A stretch of 64,000 bases of DNA from Gammaproteobacteria bacterium (GTDB lineage: Bacteria > Pseudomonadota > Gammaproteobacteria > UBA4575), in assembly GCA_033344735.1 (NCBI GenBank), contig JAWPMW010000001.1:620001-684000 (forward strand), in the 5' to 3' direction. Below the pieces are notes generated by a model. It was not told the DNA's origin, searched no databases, and saw only the letters and a program-made list of their open reading frames with translations. A program made the position numbers and the translations under genes. Numbering within the stretch: position 1 is the first letter of the stretch; every line of letters begins with the position of its first letter. Positions 9,207 to 18,516 of this stretch are shown here, one piece after another.

Positions 9207-9434
9207 ATGAAATTAATTTTATCTTTATTACTTATATTGCCTTTAATAGCCTTGGCAGATGGTCATAAAGCAGATCATGCTGGTAAGGCAGCAGAACATG
9301 CAGGCCAAGCAGCTGAACATGCGGGCGAAGCAGCAGAACATTCAGAAAAAGCTAAAGAACATGCTGAGAAATCAAAAGAGCATGCAGGTAAAGCAGCTGA
9401 ACATGCGGGTGAAGCTGCTGCTGAAGAAAACTAA
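9207..9434 (+). CDS. SmbP-like small His-rich heptad-repeat protein
   Basis: 75 residues: a signal peptide ending at ALA, then a mature domain made of near-perfect seven-residue repeats of the form AEHAGKA (HAGKAAE, HAGQAAE, HAGEAAE, HSEKAKE, HAEKSKE, and so on). One His recurs every seven residues, so the histidines line one face of a continuous helix. This is the architecture of SmbP, the small periplasmic metal-binding protein described from Nitrosomonas europaea, which binds copper and other divalent metals. A strong ribosome site (AGGAG) precedes the ATG. The DNA shows the corresponding 21-base repetition. Role inferred: periplasmic metal buffering. Confidence 0.72.
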   Translation: MKLILSLLLILPLIALADGHKADHAGKAAEHAGQAAEHAGEAAEHSEKAKEHAEKSKEHAGKAAEHAGEAAAEEN

Positions 9435-9476
9435 TGTTACCAAATTGATAGAAAAGTAAATCGGTTAGTCCTGGCT

Positions 9477-9953
9477 ATGATTAGAGCAAGCTTCTCACTA
9501 GTATCTCTATTTCTATTTTTCAGCACAATAGTTATTGGAGATTCTAGTGATAATAGTCTATCGTCATCTGAATCCATCTCAAATAGTAAAAAGTACTATG
9601 TAGGTGACATCAAAAAAGCAATGACAGACCATATTGCAAATGAAATTGATGAGGATGGAATTTTTCGTATTCGCGATGAAAAAACAGGAGAGATTTTAAC
9701 TCTCAGGTTTGTAAAAATTCATGACCCTGTAAGAGTAATAAATAGTAATACCTATTTTGCATGCACTGATTTCCATGTCGTGGGCAATCCAAAAAAATTA
9801 TATGATTTAGACTTTTGGATGCACCCAGAATCAGGTGAATTGAAAATTTTTAAATCCAAAATTCATAAAGAACCACGCAAGTCAATCATTTATGGTTGGT
9901 ACAAGCAACCACGATATACTTTTGTAGATGATAAAGTAGTACCGCTATACTAA
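9477..9953 (+). CDS. Hypothetical secreted protein
   Basis: 158 residues with a clear signal peptide (hydrophobic stretch SLVSLFLFFSTIVIG), a serine-rich linker, and then a compact domain of mixed strands. Notable segments are VGDIKKAMTDHIANEIDEDG, YFACTDFHVVGNPKKLYDLD and a basic C-terminus. A single cysteine is left in the mature part. I do not recognise a family. It begins 42 bases after the SmbP-like gene on the same strand and may share its transcript. Confidence 0.6.
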   Translation: MIRASFSLVSLFLFFSTIVIGDSSDNSLSSSESISNSKKYYVGDIKKAMTDHIANEIDEDGIFRIRDEKTGEILTLRFVKIHDPVRVINSNTYFACTDFHVVGNPKKLYDLDFWMHPESGELKIFKSKIHKEPRKSIIYGWYKQPRYTFVDDKVVPLY

Positions 9954-9961
9954 TTTTATCT

Positions 9962-10984
9962 TTATAAGTTATCTTTCAAAAGCACTTCGATGCGAATTTT
10001 TTCTTGCGCCGTTACTATAGGTCGATTGTCGCATCTAGCTCGTAAGATTCTTAATGCGCTGCGAACTGCATGACCAGGATTTTGTGCAACTATTGCGTCA
10101 ATTTGCTCATTCTGAAGTGCGTCTTCAGTAAAGGGCGTTCTTTCATGCGCGACTACAGTTAGTGAATTTAATTCTTTGCACTTTGAAACTTGAGCAAGTG
10201 GAATACGTGCTTCTGAGCTCATAACATAAACTGCAATGATGTCTTTTTCGTTTTGGAACTGATGCGATATAATGCGCTCTGTTCTCAGTTTGTCACCATA
10301 TGTTTCCAGTGAAGGTAATGCTTTTAATAAAGGGAAGTGTGTGCTTAAAACTTTGTCAAAGCCCAAACGACGTTGAATATTATTTAATGATTGCATTGTG
10401 TCAGCAATCACCATAATTTTACCTGATACATCACCTAGAAACCTGCTAAGAATTCGGCCAGCAGTTGCTCCAGCTGCAACATTATCTGCACCGACAAAAT
10501 CATGATTTTCAAGATTTTCTTGTCCAGATAGGAATTCAACAACTTTAATGTCGCGCTCGCTAAGTCTAGAGATAGCGTCTCGAACCTGTGGTGATTCTGG
10601 TGCCATGATTGCTATCCCATCAACATTATCTTTCACTAGTAATGATAAAAAATTAGCTACATTGTGAGGGTCCTGCATATTGATTTGGTCATATTTAACA
10701 TCTGTTAAATCTGATCTCGAATCGACTTTGGCTTGTAGAACTTGTCCGATTAATTCATTCAGATACTGATCACCAGAGGTAGGCAAGATAAATTGAAATG
10801 AATAGGTTCGATTTTTTGCCAGATTTACAGCTGCGATATTGCGGACGTAGCCCATCTCATCAATAGCTTGTTGAACCCTTTTACGTGAGCGTGTGCTAAC
10901 ACTGGGTCGGTCATTTAATACACGATCGACAGTCGCGAGGCTCACACCTGCTGCTTCGGCTATGTCTTTCGCGGTTGGCCTCAT
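9962..10984 (-). CDS. LacI-family transcriptional regulator
   Basis: 340 residues. The N-terminal helix-turn-helix TAKDIAEAAGVSLATVDRVL and hinge (SRKRVQQAIDEMGY) are followed by a periplasmic-binding-protein-like effector domain. It is transcribed away from the ABC importer and dihydroxyacetone kinase operon that starts at 11241, so it is the likely local regulator. The 256-base gap between them contains a perfect 8-base dyad at 11057-11076. The LATVDRVLN variant of the recognition helix occurs in regulators with ribose-binding-like effector domains. Effector unknown, presumably the imported sugar or polyol or its phosphate. Confidence 0.88.
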   Translation of the reverse strand: MRPTAKDIAEAAGVSLATVDRVLNDRPSVSTRSRKRVQQAIDEMGYVRNIAAVNLAKNRTYSFQFILPTSGDQYLNELIGQVLQAKVDSRSDLTDVKYDQINMQDPHNVANFLSLLVKDNVDGIAIMAPESPQVRDAISRLSERDIKVVEFLSGQENLENHDFVGADNVAAGATAGRILSRFLGDVSGKIMVIADTMQSLNNIQRRLGFDKVLSTHFPLLKALPSLETYGDKLRTERIISHQFQNEKDIIAVYVMSSEARIPLAQVSKCKELNSLTVVAHERTPFTEDALQNEQIDAIVAQNPGHAVRSALRILRARCDNRPIVTAQEKIRIEVLLKDNL

Positions 10985-11056
10985 AATTTACCTTACTTAT
11001 TGTAATGTATTATTGTCTTTGCTTTTTATCAGAGCAAGTCTATAATAATGTAAAAA

Positions 11057-11076
11057 TTTGAGGTACGCACCTCAAA
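11057..11076. promoter_or_regulatory. Candidate LacI-type operator (8+8 dyad)
   Basis: TTTGAGGT, a four-base centre ACGC, and ACCTCAAA form a perfect inverted repeat between the divergent regulator gene and the ABC operon. Length and position fit a LacI-family operator. It could alternatively act as a small hairpin. A weaker dyad with arms TTGTT and AACAA lies closer to the operon start, near 11177-11190. Seen: the dyads. Inferred: the binding protein. Confidence 0.5.
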
Positions 11077-11240
11077 TAATAATAATTACATATTCAGTGA
11101 AGAACTGGCTCTATAGCCATACTTTCTGTATTCATGCAGGCAACTTGGTTTAGTTAGAACAAAGCCTGCAAATTGTTCGTTAACAAGCGTGCCAAACACC
11201 TTGTTAATTGATCGAGGTGTAACTTGGGAGGAGTTTTATA

Positions 11241-12569
11241 ATGAAATCAAAAATACTAAATACAATCGCAGGTGTTAGTTTGCTTGCTGCTGGTGCTTTC
11301 GGAACCACAACTGTCAAGGCTGCTGATCTAACACTATGTTGGGCAGCTTGGGATCCAGCCAATGCACTTGTGGAACTTAGTAAAGGCTTTGAAGCAGAGT
11401 CTGGTCATAAAATGAGTTTTGAATTCGTGCCCTGGCCTAATTTTGCTGACCGTATGCTTAACGAATTGAATTCAGGCGGCAAACTATGTGATCTTATGAT
11501 TGGTGATTCACAGTGGATTGGTGGATCGGCTGAAAATGGTCACTATATAAAAATGAATGACTTCTTTGCTAAAGAAGGCATTGATATGGCTGACTTTATT
11601 CCAGCAACGGTGACTGGATATGCAGAATGGCCAAAAGGCACACCAAACTACTGGGCTCTTCCCGCATTCGGTGATGTGGTCGGGTGGACATACCGTAAAG
11701 ATTGGTTTTCTCGTCCAGATCTTCAAAAAGAATTCAAGAAGAAGCATGGCCGAGACCTAGATGCTCCAAATTCGCTAGAAGAACTCAAACAAATTGCAGA
11801 GTTTTTCCAAGGTCGTGAGATTGATGGTAAAACAGTTTACGGAGCATCAATATACACCGAGCGTGGATCTGAAGGCATTACTATGGGTGTTACAAACGCA
11901 CTTTATAATTATGGCTTCAAATACGAAAATCCTGATAAGCCATATGATATAGAAGGCTATGTTAATTCTGATGCTGCAGTTGCTGGCTTAGAATTCTACA
12001 AAGCACTATATGATTGCTGCACACCGCCCGGATCTTCAGATTGGTATATGTCAGAAAATATTGATGCCTTCAAATCAGGGCAGGTGGCTATGCAAATGAA
12101 TTTTGCTTTTATATGGCCAGGTGTTGAATCTGATCCAAATGTTGGTGGTGGCAAATCTGGATATTTCCCAAATCCCGCCGGCCCAGGAGGGCACTTTGCA
12201 CAGTTAGGTGGCCAAGGGATTTCCGTTGTTGCCTATTCAGATAATCAAGCTGCGGCACTCGAGTATATTAAGTGGTTTGCACAGCCTGAAGTTCAGAAAA
12301 AGTGGTGGGAAGCCGGTGGCTATTCTGCACTCCGTGCGGTTGTAGAAGATCCAAGTTTTGCAACCAGCCAACCTTATGCTCAGACATTTCTTGATTCAAT
12401 GGCGATAGTGAAAGATTTTTGGGCCGAGCCGGCTTATGCATCTCTCTTATTACCAATGCAGTCTCGAATCCACAATTATGTTGTTGCGGGTCAGGGAACT
12501 GCAAAAGAAGCACTCGATGGTTTGGTCAAAGACTGGAACGAAGTGTTTGAGGACGAAGGTAAGAAATAA
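11241..12569 (+). CDS. ABC importer extracellular solute-binding protein (sugar/polyol type)
   Basis: 442 residues: a Sec signal peptide ending in VKA, then a family 1 solute-binding protein (NELNSGGKLCDLMIGDSQWI, YWALPAFGDVVGWTYRKDWF, and a closing WNEVFEDE). Three or more cysteines (including DCCTPP) are unusual for this class and may form disulfides. A strong ribosome site, GGGAGGAG, precedes the ATG. It is first in an operon of two permeases, a mini membrane protein, two ATPases and dihydroxyacetone kinase, which resembles rhizobial GlpVSTPQ glycerol importers. The kinase suggests that dihydroxyacetone or a polyol oxidised to it is the cargo; sequence alone does not fix the ligand. Confidence 0.85.
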   Translation: MKSKILNTIAGVSLLAAGAFGTTTVKAADLTLCWAAWDPANALVELSKGFEAESGHKMSFEFVPWPNFADRMLNELNSGGKLCDLMIGDSQWIGGSAENGHYIKMNDFFAKEGIDMADFIPATVTGYAEWPKGTPNYWALPAFGDVVGWTYRKDWFSRPDLQKEFKKKHGRDLDAPNSLEELKQIAEFFQGREIDGKTVYGASIYTERGSEGITMGVTNALYNYGFKYENPDKPYDIEGYVNSDAAVAGLEFYKALYDCCTPPGSSDWYMSENIDAFKSGQVAMQMNFAFIWPGVESDPNVGGGKSGYFPNPAGPGGHFAQLGGQGISVVAYSDNQAAALEYIKWFAQPEVQKKWWEAGGYSALRAVVEDPSFATSQPYAQTFLDSMAIVKDFWAEPAYASLLLPMQSRIHNYVVAGQGTAKEALDGLVKDWNEVFEDEGKK

Positions 12570-12599
12570 AGCTGCCTTTCGAATAATTTCTCTATAATG

Positions 12600-12638
12600 G
12601 TTAGCGAATCAGAGGCTGGATGTTCTGATTTCGCTAAC
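12600..12638 (+). promoter_or_regulatory. Stable hairpin between binding-protein and permease genes
   Basis: GTTAGCGAATCAGA (12600-12613) pairs with TCTGATTTCGCTAAC (12624-12638), leaving one bulged base and a 10-base loop. No T-run follows, so it is not a classic terminator. A hairpin in this place commonly stabilises the upstream message or attenuates reading into the permeases, which would give excess binding protein over membrane parts. Seen: the stem. Inferred: the role. Confidence 0.6.
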
Positions 12639-12661
12639 TATTATCTGCTAGCAATAATAAG

Positions 12662-13609
12662 ATGCCGAATTCTCTAAAGGATCGTGCTGCAAGAGTAACA
12701 CCGGCCGCAATGATCAATCAGGTAAAAGGTCTATCAGATCGAGCAATCGCTTGGGTTTTTCTCGGACCAACAATAATTATATTGTTGGCTATAAATATCT
12801 TTCCTCTGATATGGACAATATATCTTAGCTTCACAAATTATCGCGTCAATCGTCCAAATAAAGATGTCGAATTTATAGGGCTGCGAAATTATGAGCGCAT
12901 TCTTTCAGATACAGATATTTGGATTACCATGCAAGCCACTGCTCATTTTTTGATTTGGACTATTGTTTTACAAGTCTTGATTGGATTTACCTTGGCATAT
13001 CTCATCAACAAAAAATTTAAGGGAAACGATCTTTGGACAACAATTATTGTTCTTCCCATGATGCTTTCTCCTGCAGTAGTAGGTAATTTCTGGACATTTC
13101 TCTATCAGCCACAAATAGGACTATTTAATTACGTAGTAGGATTTATAACAGGCGCAGACCCTTCCACTTTTTCTATGATTGGTGATGTACCCTTAGCGCC
13201 ATGGGCGATTATTATTGTTGACACCTGGATGTGGACACCTTTTGTTATGTTGATTTGTCTCGCAGGTCTTCGTTCAATACCGGATAGTATTTATGAGGCT
13301 GCGGAATGTGATTGCGCTAGCAAGTGGCGTCAATTTTGGACAATTACTATTCCTATGGTACTTCCATTTCTTATGCTTGCAGTACTTTTCCGTGGAATTG
13401 AAAACTTCAAAATGTTTGACTTAGTAGTACAACTTACTGGTGGTGGTCCGGGGTCAATTACAGAGTTAACTTCAATTAATCTTAAACGAGAAGCATTTGA
13501 AAAATGGCGGACAGGTTATGCATCGGCTTACGCAGTAATCTTGTTTGTAACAATTTTTGGATTAGCTTCTATCTACGTTAAAGCACTTAATAAGGTTAAA
13601 GACAGATGA
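12662..13609 (+). CDS. ABC importer permease, MalF/UgpA-like
   Basis: 315 residues with six predicted membrane helices (WVFLGPTIIILLAINIFPL is the first) and the binding-protein-dependent permease loop EAAECDCASKWRQFWTITIP, which contacts the ATPase. It forms a heterodimer with the next gene product. The start at 12662 lacks a strong ribosome site, so initiation at a later Met (12710) cannot be excluded. Its stop overlaps the next start by four bases (ATGA). Confidence 0.86.
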   Translation: MPNSLKDRAARVTPAAMINQVKGLSDRAIAWVFLGPTIIILLAINIFPLIWTIYLSFTNYRVNRPNKDVEFIGLRNYERILSDTDIWITMQATAHFLIWTIVLQVLIGFTLAYLINKKFKGNDLWTTIIVLPMMLSPAVVGNFWTFLYQPQIGLFNYVVGFITGADPSTFSMIGDVPLAPWAIIIVDTWMWTPFVMLICLAGLRSIPDSIYEAAECDCASKWRQFWTITIPMVLPFLMLAVLFRGIENFKMFDLVVQLTGGGPGSITELTSINLKREAFEKWRTGYASAYAVILFVTIFGLASIYVKALNKVKDR

Positions 13610-14544
13610 GTGCTTCAATAACTGAACCTTCAACACGCCAAAAATGGAGTGCAGGTATATTAGTAGTGACTTATGCAATTATAACTTTATTGCCATTGGT
13701 TTGGATTATTGCGACTGGTTTTAAATCATCATCGGATTCTATCGCTTATCCACCAAAAGTTGTATTTCAACCAACTGTAGAAGGGTATGTAAATTTATTT
13801 ACAACACAAACGCGACTGAGTAGTGATGCTATAGCAGAGCCGCGAGAGAATTTGCCTTGGTATGAGCAAATTGTTCGTGAAAAGGGTAATACGATTGTAG
13901 GTGCATCCCGATTTTCAGAGCGATTTTTTAATTCCGTGATCATTGGATTTGGATCTACTTTCTTTGCAATTGTTCTAGGAACAACTGCGGCTTATGCCTT
14001 CTCACGATTTAGGGTGCCATTAAAAGATGATCTTCTATTTTTTATACTTTCAACAAGAATGATGCCTCCAATTGCAGTTGCGATTCCTATCTTCCTAATG
14101 TTTAGACAGCTAGGACTAAACGATACTCATGCTGGAATGATCTTACTTTATACAGCTGTCAATCTTTCTCTGGCTGTATGGTTAATTAATGGCTTTATAG
14201 ATGAAATTCCAATTGAATATGAAGAAGCGGCACTAATTGATGGATACACACGTTTCCAAGCTTTTTATAAAGTTGTCTTACCCCAAGCTGCAACTGGAAT
14301 AGCTTCAACTGCAATTTTCTGTCTCATTTTTGCGTGGAACGAGTATGCGTTTGCAGTCCTGTTGACATCGGGTAATGCACAAACTGCACCTCCGTTTATT
14401 CCTACAATTATCGGAGTTGCTGGCCAGGATTGGCCTGCCGTTGCAGCTGGTGCCACTCTCTTTTTGTTACCCGTTATGATATTTACAATTTTTCTACGTA
14501 AACATCTTTTGCGCGGCATAACTTTTGGCGCAGTTCGCAAATGA
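13606..14544 (+). CDS. ABC importer permease, MalG/UgpE-like
   Basis: 312 residues, second permease of the importer. It has six hydrophobic helices and the EAA loop motif EEAALIDGYTRFQAFYKVVLP that docks onto the ATPases. A periplasmic insertion of roughly residues 45-105 (containing NLFTTQTRL and PRENLPWYEQ) is longer than in MalG and is seen in polyol-type importers. It overlaps both neighbours by four bases, showing tight translational coupling through the transporter cassette. Confidence 0.87.
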   Translation: MSASITEPSTRQKWSAGILVVTYAIITLLPLVWIIATGFKSSSDSIAYPPKVVFQPTVEGYVNLFTTQTRLSSDAIAEPRENLPWYEQIVREKGNTIVGASRFSERFFNSVIIGFGSTFFAIVLGTTAAYAFSRFRVPLKDDLLFFILSTRMMPPIAVAIPIFLMFRQLGLNDTHAGMILLYTAVNLSLAVWLINGFIDEIPIEYEEAALIDGYTRFQAFYKVVLPQAATGIASTAIFCLIFAWNEYAFAVLLTSGNAQTAPPFIPTIIGVAGQDWPAVAAGATLFLLPVMIFTIFLRKHLLRGITFGAVRK

Positions 14545-14729
14545 ATAATTTTTTACATGGAATGCTTGGTTTGAAGCGTGGACCTTGGGAAATGGTGGCT
14601 TCAATTATAATTGCCATTGGTGTCGTTATGTTGATGCAATCTTTCATACTCTCACTCTTTACTTATTCTTTTATTGTCACGCTAATTGGCACGATTATGT
14701 TTATCGTTGTTAGTCATTTTCCAGAGTAG
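14541..14729 (+). CDS. Small two-helix membrane protein within the importer operon
   Basis: 62 residues with two hydrophobic helices (VASIIIAIGVVMLMQSFILS and SFIVTLIGTIMFIVV) and a short amphipathic start, GMLGLKRGPWEM. It overlaps the permease stop by four bases and lies 3 bases before the first ATPase, so it is a bona fide operon member. Small membrane proteins also accompany GlpSTPQ-type glycerol importers, where their role is unclear. Inferred: an accessory subunit or assembly factor of the importer. Confidence 0.72.
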   Translation: MNNFLHGMLGLKRGPWEMVASIIIAIGVVMLMQSFILSLFTYSFIVTLIGTIMFIVVSHFPE

Positions 14730-14732
14730 ATT

Positions 14733-15830
14733 GTGGCTCAAATAAAAATAAAAAATCTACGCAAAGAGTTTGGAGCTTTTACCGCAGTTCAATCTTCAAC
14801 CTTCACAATTGAAGATGGTGAATTCTTTATGCTACTTGGGCCTTCAGGGTGTGGAAAAACAACTACATTGCGCATGATTGCAGGCTTGGAACTACCTACA
14901 AGTGGTGAGATTTATATTGGTGAAGAAGAAGTAAGTATGAAGAGGGCATCTGAACGTGACATCGCATTTGTGTTCCAAATGTTTGCACTCTATCCACACA
15001 TGAATGTTAGAAAAAATATTGCTTACCCACTCTTGAGTCAAGGTATGTCAAAAGCACAAGCTCGGGAAAAAGTGTTAGAGGTTGCTAAAATTCTTGGGAT
15101 AGTAGATCTCTTGAATAAACCAGTTAGTGGACTTTCAGGGGGAGATCGACAAAGAGTCGCTCTCGGCCGCGCAATTGTACGCGAACCAAAAGCATTTTTA
15201 TTAGATGAGCCACTGGGTGCTTTGGATGCTGAGTTTAGAGAACATATGGCGGAAGAACTACGTGCGCTTCATGATCGTATGGGTGCAACAACTGTTTATG
15301 TGACACACGATCAGCTGGAAGCTATGCAAATGGGAGATAAAATTGTAGTCATGAACCATGGGCTTGTAGAACAGTTTGGTAAACCTCAAGAAATTTATGA
15401 TTGGCCCGCCACAAAATTCGTTGCAAAATTCATAGGTTCTCCTGCCATGAATTTTCTTGATTTTGAGGGTGCGATTTCTTCTGGTGCCAATACCTTAACA
15501 TTTAGTGATTGTGACTTTGAAATTCCTTGCTTACGTGAAGATGCAGAAGGAAAACTTTCGCTAGGTGTCCGACCTGAACATATTCACTTTTCTGATAATG
15601 CTCCATATCGCGGTGAAGTCTTAGCTACTGAATATCTTGGTACCACTCAAATTATTACAATAGAAACACTCAATGGTGTTATTAAAGCACGAACTGCTTC
15701 CAACAATGTAATTGCAAAAGGAGACAGATTAGGTCTTGAATTTGATGCGCGAACTCTAACAGTTTTTCATGCTAAAACTGGAATCGCATTAAAATCAGAA
15801 TCCAATGAGGGGGTTTTAAGTAATGGCTGA
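14733..15830 (+). CDS. ABC importer ATPase 1 (UgpC/MalK-like)
   Basis: 365 residues starting with GTG. Seen in order: Walker A GPSGCGKTTT, Q-loop FQMFALYPHM, signature LSGGDRQRV, Walker B AFLLDEPLGALD, and switch His in YVTHDQLEAM, followed by a TOBE-type regulatory domain from about residue 240 (LGVRPEHIHF). The aspartate in the signature (GGD rather than GGQ) is atypical. It pairs with the second ATPase encoded next, so the motor is probably a heterodimer. The two genes overlap by 8 bases. Confidence 0.88.
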   Translation: MAQIKIKNLRKEFGAFTAVQSSTFTIEDGEFFMLLGPSGCGKTTTLRMIAGLELPTSGEIYIGEEEVSMKRASERDIAFVFQMFALYPHMNVRKNIAYPLLSQGMSKAQAREKVLEVAKILGIVDLLNKPVSGLSGGDRQRVALGRAIVREPKAFLLDEPLGALDAEFREHMAEELRALHDRMGATTVYVTHDQLEAMQMGDKIVVMNHGLVEQFGKPQEIYDWPATKFVAKFIGSPAMNFLDFEGAISSGANTLTFSDCDFEIPCLREDAEGKLSLGVRPEHIHFSDNAPYRGEVLATEYLGTTQIITIETLNGVIKARTASNNVIAKGDRLGLEFDARTLTVFHAKTGIALKSESNEGVLSNG

Positions 15831-16818
15831 AGTTGTTCTCGATCAGGTCAATAAGACTTTTGGTGATACACGTGCTCTTGAAAATGTTTCTATGACAATT
15901 CCAGATGGCTCTTTTGTGGTTTTGTTGGGACCGACAGGAGCAGGTAAAACAACTACACTTAGGATGGTGTCAGGTTTAGATAAACCCACAAGTGGTGACA
16001 TTCTTATAAATGATTACTCTGTTAGTGGACTTACACCTGCACAACGAAATGTTGCTATGGTTTTCCAACAATATTCACTCTATCCACATTTAACGGTTAG
16101 GCAAAACCTTGAATTCCCATTGAAATCACCTTTGTTAAAAACACCTGCGGGAGAAATTAATAAAAAAGTTAATTCGGTTGCAGAGATTTTACAAATAACA
16201 CACAAACTTAATAACAAAGCTACTGAACTTTCGGGTGGTGAGATGCAGCGAGTTTCAATAGGTCGTGCGCTTGTGCGTACACCAAACATTTTCTTGATGG
16301 ATGAACCTCTCAGCTCGCTTGATGCAAAGCTGAGAGCTGATTTGCGAATTGAGCTAAAGAGCATTCAGACTGATTTTGGCGCAACAATGCTATACGTTAC
16401 TCACGATCAAATTGAGGCAATGACTATGGCGACACATGTAGGTGTCCTTGATCATGGGAAATTACTTCAATTTGGACCACCACGTGAAATTTATGAAAAT
16501 CCAGTGAGCATTTATGCGGCAAGTCGTTTAGGACAACCTCGTATTAATATATTACCTGCTGATTTGTTTTCTGGTTCACCTTCAGGTGCAAAGTCTATTG
16601 GTATGCGACCAGAGCAGTTAATCCAAGGTCAAGGTGATGACAGCACGGTAGTTCGTGTTGAGCATCTTGGAGATCAAACTCGCCTTCATCTTGTGTATAA
16701 AAATCATGATTTAATCACTGTTACAGATGCGCATACCACACTTAAAAATGGTGATGTATTAAAAATACAACCAACTAACGCATTTTATTTTGATAATGAT
16801 GGTGTCCGTTTGCCTTGA
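15823..16818 (+). CDS. ABC importer ATPase 2 (UgpC/MalK-like)
   Basis: 331 residues with Walker A GPTGAGKTTT, Q-loop FQQYSLYPHL, signature LSGGEMQRV, Walker B IFLMDEPLSSLD and switch His YVTHDQIEAM, then a shortened TOBE region with GMRPEQLI. Two distinct ATPases in one importer operon is the arrangement found in GlpS/GlpT-type glycerol systems and unlike the MalK homodimer. It is followed after 27 bases by the dihydroxyacetone kinase gene. Confidence 0.88.
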   Translation: MAEVVLDQVNKTFGDTRALENVSMTIPDGSFVVLLGPTGAGKTTTLRMVSGLDKPTSGDILINDYSVSGLTPAQRNVAMVFQQYSLYPHLTVRQNLEFPLKSPLLKTPAGEINKKVNSVAEILQITHKLNNKATELSGGEMQRVSIGRALVRTPNIFLMDEPLSSLDAKLRADLRIELKSIQTDFGATMLYVTHDQIEAMTMATHVGVLDHGKLLQFGPPREIYENPVSIYAASRLGQPRINILPADLFSGSPSGAKSIGMRPEQLIQGQGDDSTVVRVEHLGDQTRLHLVYKNHDLITVTDAHTTLKNGDVLKIQPTNAFYFDNDGVRLP

Positions 16819-16845
16819 ATAAAGGGACAACAAAAGGAGGACAAT

Positions 16846-18465
16846 ATGACTCAATTTATTAATACAAAAGAGGACCTTGTAACTGAAGCAGTGGATGGAG
16901 TTGTTGCTGTTTCGGGAGGTAAGTTAGCACGTTTGGATGGTTATCCTCATATTCGCGTAGTTGTACGTAATGATTGGGACAAATCTAAAGTTGCTTTGGT
17001 ATCTGGCGGCGGTTCGGGACATGAGCCAGCCCATGCTGGATTTGTTGGAGAGGGCATGTTGACCGCAGCTGTCTGTGGAGATGTTTTTACCTCGCCAAGT
17101 GTAGATGCTGTGTTGGCAGGGATTCTTGCAGTAACAGGTTCTGCGGGCTGTCTTTTGATTGTTAAAAATTATACTGGCGATCGTCTTAATTTTGGGCTTG
17201 CTGCAGAACGGGCACGTGCCTTTGGACTAAATGTGGAGATGGTTATTGTTAATGACGACATTGCACTACCAGAATTACCACAAGCACGTGGTGTCGCAGG
17301 TACGCTTTTTGTCCATAAGATTGCAGGCGCTTTAGCAGAACAGGGAGCTGATCTAAACACAGTTACAGTTGCGGCTAAAAAAGTGATTGCCAAAACTAAA
17401 AGTATTGGTATGTCACTGAATACTTGCACTGTGCCGGGGTCACCTAAAGAAGACAGAATACCACAGGGAATGGCAGAACTTGGTTTGGGTATTCATGGTG
17501 AAGCGGGGGTCGAGCAAATTGAGTTCAATAATGCCAAGCTAGCAATGACTGCTATGATAGAAAAGTTAAGTGCTAGCATTGATAAAAAGCCACACATTGC
17601 TCTAGTGAATAATCTTGGTGGTACATCAATAATTGAAATGTCAGTTTTATTACATGAGTTAATCAACTCGAAAATAGGTGATAAAATCAGCCATGTGATT
17701 GGCCCTGCAGCAATGATGACCTCATTGGATATGCAAGGATTTTCTATCTCACTTTATCCAGCAGATGGTAAAGAAATTGAACTACTAGCGGTGCCTACAG
17801 AACTATCTGCATGGCCTGGAATTTCTTCAATTAAGCCTGTTACAACACTTGCCTTATCTGATGGGCTAACTGCAATAACTCCACTACCATCAGAACATCA
17901 AGCTACTCGTGATTTACTGAATGAATGTTGTAACGTATTTATTTCAGCGGAAAACGACCTTAATGCGCTTGATGCAAAATCAGGGGATGGTGATACAGGA
18001 TCGACTTTATCTGGTGCTGCAAGGTCATTAATTGATGCATTAGATCGATTGCCCTTGGCAGACCACACCCAGTTGTTTAGAGCTATAGGTTTAGAGTTAA
18101 GTCAAACAATGGGTGGATCATCTGGTGTTCTATTAGCTATATTTTTTGCTGCAACAGGTGATGGTGCGTCGAGTGGTTTACCAATGCGCGAAGCACTTAA
18201 AGCAGGCTTGAAACGTATGCAGGAAATAGGTGGTGCACAGCTGGGTGATCGTACAATGGTAGATGCTCTTGCGCCTGCGTTAGATGCACTCGAAAAAGGT
18301 TCTAAAGAGGCAGCAATTGCTGCAAGACAAGGAGCAGATCATACTGCGACAATTGTTAAAGCAAAAGCAGGACGCGCATCATATATCAACGCAAAACAAC
18401 TCGAAGGGCATAACGACCCAGGTGCAGAAGCAGTTGCACGCTTATTTGAGAGTATGGCGAGATAA
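16846..18465 (+). CDS. ATP-dependent dihydroxyacetone kinase, fused DhaK-DhaL
   Basis: 539 residues. The N-terminal DhaK domain contains VSGGGSGHEPAHAGFVG and His217 in GLGIHGEAG, the residue that binds dihydroxyacetone covalently. The C-terminal DhaL domain, from about residue 350, holds the nucleotide/Mg aspartates in AKSGDGDTGSTLSG and the GGSSGVLLAIFF helix. The fused form uses ATP rather than PEP. Reaction: dihydroxyacetone to dihydroxyacetone phosphate. A very strong ribosome site (AAAGGAGGAC) precedes the start. As the last gene of the importer operon it phosphorylates the incoming or oxidised substrate. The fusion is slightly shorter than the roughly 550-585-residue eukaryotic and Citrobacter enzymes. 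Confidence 0.92.
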   Translation: MTQFINTKEDLVTEAVDGVVAVSGGKLARLDGYPHIRVVVRNDWDKSKVALVSGGGSGHEPAHAGFVGEGMLTAAVCGDVFTSPSVDAVLAGILAVTGSAGCLLIVKNYTGDRLNFGLAAERARAFGLNVEMVIVNDDIALPELPQARGVAGTLFVHKIAGALAEQGADLNTVTVAAKKVIAKTKSIGMSLNTCTVPGSPKEDRIPQGMAELGLGIHGEAGVEQIEFNNAKLAMTAMIEKLSASIDKKPHIALVNNLGGTSIIEMSVLLHELINSKIGDKISHVIGPAAMMTSLDMQGFSISLYPADGKEIELLAVPTELSAWPGISSIKPVTTLALSDGLTAITPLPSEHQATRDLLNECCNVFISAENDLNALDAKSGDGDTGSTLSGAARSLIDALDRLPLADHTQLFRAIGLELSQTMGGSSGVLLAIFFAATGDGASSGLPMREALKAGLKRMQEIGGAQLGDRTMVDALAPALDALEKGSKEAAIAARQGADHTATIVKAKAGRASYINAKQLEGHNDPGAEAVARLFESMAR

Positions 18466-18516
18466 ACTGACTTGCTACTATTTTTGTTTAAGCAGTATAT
18501 AAGGTAAATTTAAATT

